The notes under the pieces: model-generated
Seen by the model: the letters and a program-made list of their open reading frames with translations, nothing else
Databases searched by the model: none
Told to the model about the DNA's origin: nothing
Position numbers and translations under genes: made by a program
Assembly (NCBI GenBank): GCA_023159155.1
Contig: JAJNNX010000034.1
Coordinates: 186,001 to 250,000, forward strand
Source of the DNA: Ustulina deusta
Taxonomy: Eukaryota > Ascomycota > Sordariomycetes > Xylariales > Xylariaceae
Direction: 5' to 3'
Length of the DNA stretch: 64,000 nt
Shown: piece by piece, positions 31,802-42,316 of the stretch
How positions within the stretch are numbered: the stretch's first letter is position 1
How the letters are laid out: the number at the start of each line of letters is the position of its first letter

Positions 31802-34800
31802 ACATGCGATTGTACATATTCGTTGTCATTTCATGGCTGAACTCAGAGTCGCGTCAAATTGAGAGCTTTGATAGCTCAGATCCGTATTGAATGGAGCATT
31901 CCGACCGTAACGTACAGTTTTTTAGCAGCCCAGACTGTTTCGCGCCGTTTTGTCGTCGCACGCAGCGCTACACCTTTTTCTCTCCATCTGATGGCTGACA
32001 ATATTGCTGAGCTAATCTTATCTGCTCTATGCGTAACTTTTTTGTATATAGACATATTAGCAGCTCTGAAATCCTATTGTGCTACATAATCATCTGTGAC
32101 GGACTAGTGGACCCTACGCTAGTCCCGAAGCAGTTGGTGAGGCTATTCGCAAGTGCCGTATGGGCCAAGTGGGAGATGTAACCACTTGGACCGGAAGCAC
32201 TTCGGAAGCTGAGTCAGCCGCTCGCACACTGGGGTATATAGCGAACAGCAGCCCATACAGGCTGGGCAATTCACATATAAACCAATACACATACCGTTTT
32301 CTAAGCCCTGGATCCACCGCACCGTCAGATCATATATTTTATTCTGTTTGTTGTAAAATAATGTAGCAGCTGCATAAATAGCACAATTCAATGGTCTGGG
32401 TCCATTTCTATAGGGTGGGGGTTATATATACATGTTGGATTTACCACTACGCCAAAAAACTGGCAGACCGGTCACTTGTTAGACAGTACTCCATGAAGCC
32501 TTATATCCAACAATACAAGACGCATTTTTACGTGGGTCGCCAGTGGTATGGAGGCTTCCATACCAAGTCTTCGGCATTTGTATGCAATATTATTCCACCG
32601 GTACTTAGTTTGATTACCAACGTGGTTGGCTGATTCCATCCAGCAGTTTGTCCAGAAACAAGGCAAAGGCCACAAAATCGTTTTCGTTAATAGGCGGCTT
32701 GGAAGCATGAAATTGCCATGTTGTCTTTTTCTCCACATATTACACGAGAATGTATCAATTATTAGCGTTCCAGCTCTAATACTTACTTCTCTAGTGTACG
32801 CAACTATGCGTTTGAGAAGATTATCTGAATTTCAAGTTTGGTAAGAACACAGGATGAGCGATGGGCGATGACAGCTGCCTTGCTTTTTTTTATGAATTGA
32901 TCAGCTGACATGCTAAATAGCTTATACAAGCAGCATTCCTCTCTAGGTGGGTGGATGGGTGGTACGTCGTACGGCATGGTCTTGGCTCACAGACGGGATC
33001 GTATTACTCCATCTTATACACACAATGAGAATTATGGAAGTGAGATACCTATCTATCTACATTCATGCATGGTGTGTATGGGGCAAATGTTTTAGTCCGA
33101 ATCCAGACACCATTACTGTGTAGCAGATATAGCACGACTTCAGCAAGATATCTTCAACCATGCTTGTAATATTTATATTACGAGAAATCTCATGAACTCA
33201 CGAACTGCTGCGAAGGTAATTCATCAATACACGTATACCTCTCCTTCGGGTACTGGGTTGGACAGAGTGGTGTGTAATACAACAGCTGTGACCTTACGCT
33301 CACTCATGTAATAGGCGCCGTCATACGTCTCTATGGTAGCTCTTCACTTCATTGACAATGGCATAGTCCCCACATATAGACTGCAGACGAGGTCAAGCTC
33401 CCGACTTGACTACGTTCTATCTTTTGGTAGTGTTACGGTATGGTGCTGCAGTTCTGTTCCGTGACAGACAAAGAATACTGGGCAAACATAGCTCAATATA
33501 CTCGGCGTAACTGTGGGTCCAATATTGTTCCAGGGAACGGGTGCAGCTAGCCATATAATTATACTTGCACGGCCAGCAAGTATATTTCACCGTATGCCTG
33601 CTCACATTGCTAGCACCGCTTCCGTGATAAGTTTTGTTGCTTATTCTTAGTTTCGCCTCAACCAAGGCAACACAGAGGATTCCCGCCGATAGCGAAACCA
33701 TCAGTGTATTTTCCCCCATGTTGCAATACCCCATCAGGCCCAGCTTTCTTCTCCGTGCCCTATCCTCATGATCCCTATTATCATCAACATTTTGCCCTAG
33801 TGTTCCGTATACGAGCCCGGCTGCCAGCAATGCAGCCACCCGTGGCCGTACATCGATCCCACTCGGTGAAGATTATCTAACTCCTAGACTGAGCCGTCAA
33901 GTGAGTTCCCGAGAGACATGCCGGCGTTAGGGTGATTGCCTGACCAGCCAATTGTTGTCACCTTATTCTTATGTAGGGGAGGGGAGTGAGTTGAAACTCA
34001 CCAGACACCCATGTGCCGCCATACTGAAGTGGTGTGAGTGGGTCACAGGGGTTAGTACATGCTTGAGCCACTTGGTGGCTTTGCTCGTATGGGATATAAA
34101 CACCATGGGCGTTGTTTTTCATGACAGTCTGGAGAACCACCAGAACACAGGCAACACTACAATAAAATTTTGATTTTTCTTATTTCATACTCTTGATCAA
34201 TAGATCCCCCAAGAGATTAAAGCGGTTACTATGCTAGGAAGTGTAGGTTCGGCCTATCTCCTAGTATAGGGGCACTGCTGTATTTCGATAAAGTATGAGC
34301 AATTATTTACAGTTGCCCATTTCAATACATTGTTATCAGAAGTCGGGTGCTCTACAAGCACCCACTCTATGGCATAGGGACCCATGCACATATTCGTTGA
34401 ATCACAGTTTTACCCAATTCCCTGTTACTATGCCTGCATGTCGCTCATGCTAGATGACAGTTGGAAGTGGCATTTCTATCTGTCCATGGTTAGTTGGTTG
34501 AAAGAAAAGCTTTTTCTGCTCACTTGCTACCATTTGAGGTGGAGCTAGGGTTGATGTTGGCTACTCCTACGGCAACTCCTGCTATTGCAAAGTATGAGAA
34601 CCATACCATTTAAGTCGCCTACTCGCGTTCAAGTATAAGCCATTAATTGAGCCAAGTTTGCCCCCGAACCCTTGATACATGTTACGTCCAACTGTGGTTT
34701 ATTCCGTACTTATTCATGAGGGAAATGGAAGAGGTTGTTTTCATTTGTCTGTCATGACTTCCGGGATTCATATAATATTAGAAACCATTTTATTAGAACT

Positions 34801-34866
34801 TTTAGCCTTAACCTATCTAAAGATGAATGATCATGAATCCTTCTATTCCATTTCACCCGGCACAGT
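31802..34866. other. AT-rich gene-free stretch downstream of the polyketide synthase
   Basis: About 3 kb. It contains inverted-repeat copy B and AT-rich DNA with scattered short ORFs. The minus ORF 33417-33839 (140 codons) has no domain, no signal peptide confidence and no neighbouring exon, so it is not called a gene. A palindromic stretch sits near 32547-32567. No transposase was recognised. Confidence 0.45.
32097..32327 (-). repeat. Dispersed repeat copy B (inverted partner of 19561-19796)
   Basis: Runs TGACGGACTAGTGGACC ... CACCGTCA on the plus strand and is the reverse complement, with scattered changes, of copy A. Ends TGACGG/CCGTCA are perfect short inverted repeats. It contains a TATA-like GGGTATATAG. 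Flanking bases (atctg and gatca) are not an obvious target-site duplication. It sits 0.3 kb past the polyketide synthase stop. Confidence 0.75.
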
Positions 34867-35752
34867 TTATACCCGATCCTTGAATAAGTGCGGGAAGGTT
34901 TGCCTCAAGTCGTCTAAATGACTGACCTGGTACTTTGAGGCTTGCTCTGCGGGAACGGGAACACCTTCTTCAACAAGATGTACACTATTCCACCCCAATC
35001 GTTCCGCCATGCTGCAGTTGCTATAGTTGTCGTCTATGATTGATATTGTTAATAGGGTTGGGTGACGAATATAATAATAGCATCGTCAGGCTCACTTACC
35101 AACGAAATAGCAGTCCTCCATATTGTGAGCACCTGCCTCCATCATAGCCTTCGCGAACATTTCCTCCTGCGGCTTGCTCACAAATGGAAGCGTTGTGTAG
35201 TCGCAGTATGTAATACCATCGAACATCTTGTCTACCCCCAATATCTTCACCACTCGTCGACCGTGGTTGATATATGCGTTCGTGAAGAGCCAAAGCCTAA
35301 CCTTACTCCGGTCTATATCCTGAAGGAGGCGGGTAAGGTCGATCCGCGGCTGGATAAGGTCTTCAAGTGGTAGAGCATCATCAACTTCAGAGTTGAAGTG
35401 GAGAGGATCGATGTCATGATAGCGCATCAAACCTCCGATAGCCAGTCCGTATTTCTGGTAGTATCGAGCGTGAAGCTTGACTGCCTCTTCGTGTGAGAGA
35501 TTGAGGTGTTTTTCAAAGTAGTCATGGATCAGGTCGGCCATGCGATTGTGGACTTTAGCGCCTGGACTCCTGTTAGTAATGAAACCCAGTTTCTTTGCTG
35601 AGTTGGTAATACTAACTTGCGGGATAGAGACAGTTGTCGATATCGCTATAAGTCTTGTTAGCATCGGAAACGACGCGGCATCCGGGGCTTAAAGAAGTTG
35701 CCTACAAGAAGAAGACCTTCTTCGGTGAGGCGAGATACTCTTCTGGCGCCAT
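34867..35752 (-). CDS. HAD-family pyrimidine 5'-nucleotidase (Sdt1/Phm8-like)
   Basis: Four exons (35752-35706, 35645-35617, 35561-35100, 35033-34867) give 234 aa, close to the family size. The first motif FFFDIDNCLYP carries the DxD nucleophile pair and is created only by splicing exons 1 and 2. Motif II is LWLFTNA, motif III the Lys in SKPQEEMF, motif IV CYFVDDNYSN. The yeast relatives Sdt1 and Phm8 are soluble phosphatases that dephosphorylate pyrimidine or other nucleoside monophosphates. The exon 2/3 acceptor was placed at 35562 because it alone gives the family-like LYPASAKVHNRM. A housekeeping-type gene, no link to the metabolite locus is required. Confidence 0.85.
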
Positions 35753-37346
35753 GACGTGTACTAGACAATAACGAAGATTGAAAATATGAGAAGATCTGCT
35801 CGGTGCTTTGGGATCTGGGATACTACGTCGGTATGTAGAACCCGGAAACCCAGAGAGAACGGTGCCGTAGGCGAGCTATTTATTACTTTCTTACCTAAGA
35901 AGATACCCCGAGGATACACCCCTTGGAGCCCTCAGCTTCATTCTCGTTCTACAGCATTGGCATTTCTCATCAACCATGAGTGTAACGCCATAATACCTAT
36001 TGCCTCCAGGCACATGGGCACAATGCTTAATAGTCGTTGGTGATAGCGAAGATGTAGCAGCACGGGAATAGTGCGTTCCACGGGCTTCACCGAATTGAGA
36101 AAAAAAAACGCCAAACCGTGTGGCTTTCCTTCCGACGGCTCACTGCCAATCCGCTCGTCAATCCTTTGCGTCGTTTGCATGAAGCAAGGAGGCGGAAGCC
36201 AATAGTCTATGCCGTGCAAGCTGAATGTGCATACAGTATCTTACTTCAGCTCGGTTCTTCTAGTTCCGTTAAGCCTCCGTGCAGATAAAAAATGACAAGT
36301 TCATAGTTGAGCGCCTAGGCGGAATATTCCATGTCTTAGAGTGCAAGCGATTGGGCCCGGGCGAAACCTCAAAGATTTCCTTTATGTGCAGCTAGCGAGC
36401 CAAGGGAGTTAGCAAGATCTACTAGATCTGATTATTAGGTGGATATTTTATTCCGCACAAGGCACTGTACGACAGCATAATAACCGAGCAAGCCACAAAA
36501 GAATAGTACATTGCAATTCTATGTTCACTACAGTATATAACCCATGTTGCAAGGTGAAGATATATTTTTGTTGCATTGGTGTATATGTCACTTACTTAGT
36601 AATCTAGAAATCTAGATAATATTATACTTCGTGCCGCAATCTAATTGGTGGTCTGGCTACACTAGATCTGCTGCAACCTGCATGGCACTTGAGATCTCGG
36701 TACCCACACTAACCGCATCAATCGGATGGCTGCTCACCGACTTCATAGTACATAATATAGTTCCCGAGGTGCTTAGATTTCACGACCACTCCTTGAAGAA
36801 CGTGGATGGAGAAATAATTACAATGAAACTCAAGTAAATGAAGAGTGTGCATAAGAGGTTATTTGTGAAACAGAATAGAATTTACTTTTCTGTGAAGAAA
36901 TTTTTTTTTCGACGCAATAATAGTCAAGCAAGGACAAATTCACTCGAAACTTGATAACGGTCTTAAGTAGCCGAAACACGCCAGTGAGGCAAAGGCAAGA
37001 GCCGACCAGCAAGGTATACAACAGATAGGTAGGTATCAGATCATTGGCGAATGCACAGCTGTTCACAAAATCAGTCCAAAGTCACCTGCATATGATGGAT
37101 AATCAGCCAGCCCTTTCCACAGATGGACCTGGCACGAAATTTTTCGAATCCCTGTCCGCCATTCTCATACTATGTACCTACATCACGGCGTCAGCGAAGG
37201 TACCACAGGATGTGCACTTGGATGAAATCTTAAACCCCATATAAAGCCGACGGGCAATATCTACTATCACATAGCTATTCCTACCTTCATTCTTTCCTAA
37301 ATCCCACAAGAATCCGTTCGTCTCAGAGGGAGCTTAGTTGTGTTTA
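35753..37346. other. Intergenic, promoters of nucleotidase and P450
   Basis: About 1.6 kb between divergent starts. Scattered short ORFs only; an A run lies at ~36101-36109 and a T run at ~36899-36908. Nothing else recognised. Confidence 0.45.
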
Positions 37347-39338
37347 ATGGCTGTGCTTTCTTCTTTACTCGCCCTCCACGCAGACCATGGGCTGGTCCCC
37401 GTGCTCGTCGCGGTGGCCTTCGTGGCTTGCACCGCGATTCTCCGGTTCGTCGTATCTTATACGCGAGCCCGCCGCCAGTTCCCTGGCCCGCCAGTCAAGA
37501 ACATCCTGCTAGGCAATCTTGACGAGACGATGGGTAATGATGTGCATGAAAAGGTAGTCCCCTGTATATCCAGGTATTCCGGCCTATGTGGTTAAACCTT
37601 TATTTAGTGGATTCACTGGAACCGAGAATATGGCCAGGTCTTTCAAACTGTTAGTACTCGTCCATTGAGCTCTCTAGCCTCACATGCTGATCTGTATAAA
37701 GTGGAACGGTCTATTCTCCCGCGTGATATATATTGGAGACCCACGCCTAGTCGCTGAGATTGCAACCTCGAATTGGCCTAAATCCGCGTCACAGTACGAT
37801 GGCTTCAAGCCTCTTGATGGCGAAGCCTTGTTTGTACAGACTAATCAAGAGAGGTGGAAGATGCAAAGCAAGCGCCTCGCGCCCGCCTTCCAGCCGAGTG
37901 TTATTCAACAACAATATCCCGTCCTCGAAGGACATATTGGAGTAAGTTGAAGCTTCCTCACTGTCAACCCTGAGGTTTCGCTAATAGTCACGCGCTATAG
38001 AATTATGTCCGGCAACTTGACCGTGCCGCGGAAACTAAGAGTGTTATCGATCTCTCATCATTAAACATTCTCCTCTCGCTTGATTTCATTGGTGACATTG
38101 CTTTTGGAACGAGCTTTAACGCGATTAACGAAGGTCCGGATTGCCGCATCGCACAGCTGCTTGAAATGATTCTGCCCGAGCTAATGAAGTGCGGACTATT
38201 TCCTCTCAGGGGGAAGATTCCAATTTTCAAAACGACAAGAATCATGAACCGGGCAATCACTGAACTACGAAATATGGCAAAGGACGCCGTAAAAGACGTT
38301 CGTAAAATTGACTCAGCCGACAGTGGCAAAAAGCCAGATAAGAAGATTTTTGAAATTTTAGCTTTGTGAGTCCTCTGTACCCGAAACTCGAGATCGTCTA
38401 GTTAACGCATTATACAAGACAGCGAGAGGCAGACGGAAACTACACGTTCAATTCTCAAGAGCTCTGTGATAACTACGGTATGGTGACATTGTATTAAGCA
38501 TTGGTGGCTTACTAGATCCCGAGCTGACAAAGCCCCGTCGTCTAGTTGCATTCTTGGTCGCCGGAGGAGACCCCACCGCGCATACAATGTCCTTCTTGGT
38601 TTGGCAAGTTGTAAGTTTTTCCCGGAGCCGGGGGTACATAGCCCTGGGATTGTCTAACCTACCATGTTTTGTAGCTTCGTAACCCGGCCATTTTTGAACA
38701 ATTGAGGGCCGAAATCGACGCCTCGATCCCCTTCGATTCCAAAGCGGCGACTCTAGATCACGTCAAGCTCCCTTATTTGAACATGGTGCTAAAGGAAACC
38801 CTTCGAATGAGCTCGCCAGGATTTGGCACCTTCCGAACCTGTGCCAAAGACACCACAGTAGCAGGAGTAACACTTCCGGCGAACACAACTCTTGCTCTAT
38901 GGAATCCCGCAGGTAGGTACTCCGTATTCGGCCATGCACACTTCTACATTAGTATCCTGCATGTATCAGTTAACACTTGGCTATCGCAGTACACCGAGAT
39001 CCTAGATTATGGGAAGATCCTGACAAGTTTGATCCTGAGCGGTGGCGATCTGGGCAACCGAAGTTGCGGGGATCCTATTTCCCCTTCTCATACGGCCCAC
39101 GAAGTTGCACTGGTGCGTCTCCGGCTGTCACTCCCCTAAAGATTGACTGATATCTAATCAAGCATCGGACTGTGTAGGACAAGGTCTTGCAATGCTGGAA
39201 ATGACGCTAACGCTCGCCACGTTGTTCCGACGCTATGACATAACTCCCGAGCCTGGCTTCGAGTTGGAATACCTCCCGAGTTTCACCTTGAAGCCAAAGA
39301 ATGGATTTCCCATTCGCGTGACTCGCCGAGAATGTTGA
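37347..39338 (+). CDS. Cytochrome P450 monooxygenase
   Basis: Nine exons (37347-37553, 37608-37649, 37702-37941, 38001-38365, 38419-38477, 38546-38610, 38675-38912, 38990-39112, 39178-39338) give exactly 499 aa. An N-terminal membrane anchor (VPVLVAVAFVACTAILRFVV) is followed by the proline-rich hinge FPGPPVKN. The I-helix oxygen-binding motif is AGGDPT, the K-helix ExxR is KETLRM, the meander has FDPERW, and the heme loop is FSYGPRSCTGQ with Cys445; the heme motif spans an intron. All catalytic hallmarks are intact. Microsomal, ER-bound, NADPH-P450 reductase dependent. The N-terminal half (LFSRVIYIGDPRLV) is CYP4-clan-like in feel, but no CYP family is assigned. It lies 5.5 kb past the polyketide synthase on the same strand, making it a candidate tailoring enzyme. 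Confidence 0.9.
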
Positions 39339-40828
39339 ACATACCTTGAGCGAGGACTGTCTTGAACAGGCCATTTCTGCCTATCATCGCGTCACATACG
39401 GGTAACACTCGCAGCTGAGAAGGAACGCCACTGACCCGTCGAACGGCCTAGCGTGGCGCAGGATGTGTGTGGTGGTCTTAGAAGAAAGTGGGCCAATTGG
39501 AACACAAAAAAGCAACATGAACACAGGAAAATGGAACGACAAGCTACCCTCACCTTACGAACTCGTGGGCAGAGGGGAGCCGATGTCGCTACGATGTCAT
39601 ACACGGTGCAATGTAGGATGGAATATTTGAAGTAAACACAGAGATTGGGACCAATGAGGGGTCCAAAAGGGGAAAAGCGATATAGAATTAATTATTTTCT
39701 GGAATAGACACCTCTTAATACTGTGATTGTTCACCCTAGGATTTGCTCTTATCACATAAGGCGGAGGAGTGACCACTATCTCTAATACAACTGTGAGTTG
39801 CGATGGAATTGACACTAGTGCAGCGGCTGTGATATTTTCGGGGTTCATGCGAGGTATTTAGCATCCCGATTGTCGCTGTCGCATGGGACCCTTGAACGTA
39901 CTACCGGTAATCCATGCAGACTGGCGAAAGCCGTGTGGCGTTGCTGCGTCGCATTCCGATCCCTTTCCGTTAGACTTAACCCTTTTTGATTAGTTTGGCC
40001 GATCCGCTCGCAGGGTTTGAAGACGCCATCTGGATTGATATGAGGAAAGCGAGCCGCCAACGCCACCCATCCACCACCAAGTCAGTTGGCAGAAGTTTTT
40101 TTTTTGGGGCCAAGTTTATTGAATTGACTGCTCGCTTTTTACTTCCCATAAAAACGCCTCTAGTACCCAATGCCCGGATTTCAATCGGCTCAGGATCACA
40201 AATATTCCTGGTGAGGGGTAGTACGTGTTGAGACAGTTGGCTTAGTTCTGGCTCTCAGTTGTGTGGGCAGGTCTCAGACTAATGTGGCAGATAGGTAGTT
40301 TGTTTTTGGGGTACAGGACGGTAGATGGTCTAGATTCCGCCAGTGGTGAATTGAGTGGCGATGTGGATCGTGGATATCGGTGCCCCCTGCAGATCAATGA
40401 TGGAGCTGTGTGTGAACTTACATCAGCAGCGGCTGAAGGAGTCTTGATGACAAAATGGTTTTCAGACTCAACACACTTCTCCTAGCAACATGCTGACTAA
40501 CCATATCTAAGATTCATGACCACTACCACTACCAGCTAAACTAATGACAATACTAAGTCGAGACGCGACGTGAATGAGTGAGCAGAGACTGAATAGGTAG
40601 ATGCTAGATTTGTGATGCTTGAAAATGTAGACAATTTATTAGTTTATATGACTATATACAAAGTTTATCCGCATTGCCCGTCCATATTTCATTACAATGC
40701 CATTTTCTAGGGGGTGCCATTAATTCCAGTGTCTTCCTTTGTCAACGAATGCTTGTGCTGCGCTGTTTCTGCCATTCGCCCGTTCAGGAAGATGGCTATA
40801 CTCCGTTTCCCAATCTTGTCCATTTTTT
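39339..40828. other. Intergenic between P450 and MATE gene
   Basis: About 1.5 kb between convergent 3' ends. Short ORFs on both strands lack domains. A T run sits at ~40098-40106. Nothing else is supported. Confidence 0.45.
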
Positions 40829-42316
40829 CTACAAGGCTTTCCGCACACGATCCACACATCTGTCCCACTTCAGTAGCTTGATGTAGCAGCATTCGACAAT
40901 GGCGATAATAACCATACCGCTCGCGATACCGGTCCAAGCTCCAATAAGACCTAAGTGAGGAGGGCCGAGCTCCAACCACAAGGCGAGTGGCACAGCAGCG
41001 CAGTAGTTCACCACAATTACGACGCATGCAGCGACGTACTGGCGTCCAAGACCGCGCAGTATTCCGTTGGTGAAGCATATAAAAGCATCAATAATCTGGT
41101 ATGCACAGACGACCGTCATGGTGGAAGTAGCGAGGGCATAAACGGCGCGGGTAGAATGGTCTTCCAGGAAGAAGTCCAGTATGTACTTCTGTAGGAAATA
41201 CAGAGTCAGGCAGTTTATGCAGCCGACCAGAGTAAACACAATACAATACAAGGTAGACGCCCGGCGAGCAGTATTCACCAAGCCTGCTCCGATCAAGTGT
41301 CCAATGCGAGTACTTATGCCGACACTCATGGAGAAGGGAATGTGCCACGTTACCATGGAAATGGTAACCAGTACGGACTGTGCTGCCAGATGGTTCGTGC
41401 CGAGACGAGACGTGCTGACTCCCACGATCTGGAAAGATCCCCATTCTGCTAGATTGACGGCAGAGCCTGCGAACGAAAGCTTGACAATTGGTTTCCAATT
41501 AGTCCAGACGGCCCTCGAAAACCCGCCCCAGCATTTATGCGACCATCGCCCAAACGGCATCACGCAGTAGAGGACGAGCAGGATAGGACGCAGGGTGTTT
41601 GTCAAAGCAATGCCCAGGGCAGCGCCGTTAAGCCCCATGCCGAGCTGGAAAGCGAAGAACCAGCTGGCGAAGGCGTTGACCGGGGTGCAGATCAAGAGGA
41701 TGACCATGGCGACTGAGAAGTTCCCTTGGGCTTGCAGGAACCGTTTCAAGGCCTCGAACGATGCGTATCCGGGCATCCCCAGGATGCTGACACGTAAGAA
41801 CGCACCCGTCTTAGCGACCACAGCCTCCTGTTTCACGAAAAGCATGAGGATCTTGGGCGATGCGGCCCAAATGGCGGCAAGAGGAATAGACACAATAGCC
41901 ATCAGAATCAGCATACGTTGAACGTGTACGCCAACCCCTGTCAGGTTGTTCGAGCCGTAGGCTTGGGAGCATAGTGTATCCAGAGCCGTAGCCATGCCCT
42001 CGAAGATTGCAAAGCCAGCGATGGCCATCGTCGTCATGCCCACACTAGCTGCGGCTAGATCATCGGGGCCGAGGTGACCGGCGATGAACGTGACGATGAC
42101 GGACCATGTGTACTGGAGCAGGTAGGTGGCGATGAGGGGAAACGAGTACATTGCGAGCAGCCGGAGCTCTGATACCCAGTCGTAGTGAGCATGCTGATCT
42201 TCATGATGGGATCTCGATGATGGCTTCGACGACTCGGCGAGGAGCGGTGTTGATTCCGTGGGAGTACTGAGGTCTCCTTCCTCTCGCGCCTCAGGCGACT
42301 CTGTGTGAAGATGCAT
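40829..42316 (-). CDS. MATE-family multidrug/toxic compound exporter
   Basis: A single exon encodes about 495 aa from the chosen start at 42316 (MHLHTESPEARE); the frame is open to an ATG at 42478, but the extra 54 residues are Arg/His/Pro-rich and look like untranslated leader. After an acidic cytosolic N-terminus (STPTESTPLLAE) come twelve hydrophobic segments in two related halves, with MATE signatures SVIVTFIAGHLGPDDLAAAS, GMATALDTLCSQAYG in the first half and TNHLAAQSVL, SVGISTRIGHLIGAG in the second. MATE proteins exchange H+ or Na+ for organic cations and other small molecules; fungal members include yeast Erc1. It is in the plasma or vacuolar membrane. Proximity to the P450 and synthase suggests a second exporter of the metabolite, as inference. 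Confidence 0.9.
   Translation of the reverse strand: MHLHTESPEAREEGDLSTPTESTPLLAESSKPSSRSHHEDQHAHYDWVSELRLLAMYSFPLIATYLLQYTWSVIVTFIAGHLGPDDLAAASVGMTTMAIAGFAIFEGMATALDTLCSQAYGSNNLTGVGVHVQRMLILMAIVSIPLAAIWAASPKILMLFVKQEAVVAKTGAFLRVSILGMPGYASFEALKRFLQAQGNFSVAMVILLICTPVNAFASWFFAFQLGMGLNGAALGIALTNTLRPILLVLYCVMPFGRWSHKCWGGFSRAVWTNWKPIVKLSFAGSAVNLAEWGSFQIVGVSTSRLGTNHLAAQSVLVTISMVTWHIPFSMSVGISTRIGHLIGAGLVNTARRASTLYCIVFTLVGCINCLTLYFLQKYILDFFLEDHSTRAVYALATSTMTVVCAYQIIDAFICFTNGILRGLGRQYVAACVVIVVNYCAAVPLALWLELGPPHLGLIGAWTGIASGMVIIAIVECCYIKLLKWDRCVDRVRKAL

Noticed and set aside
32395..32740. Transposase remnant downstream of the polyketide synthase
   Set aside because: Minus ORF 32472-32738 has some Trp/Cys-rich similarity to nothing identifiable; no DDE-type motif.
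33417..33839. 140-codon minus ORF as a gene
   Set aside because: No domain, odd composition and no adjoining exons in AT-rich non-coding DNA.
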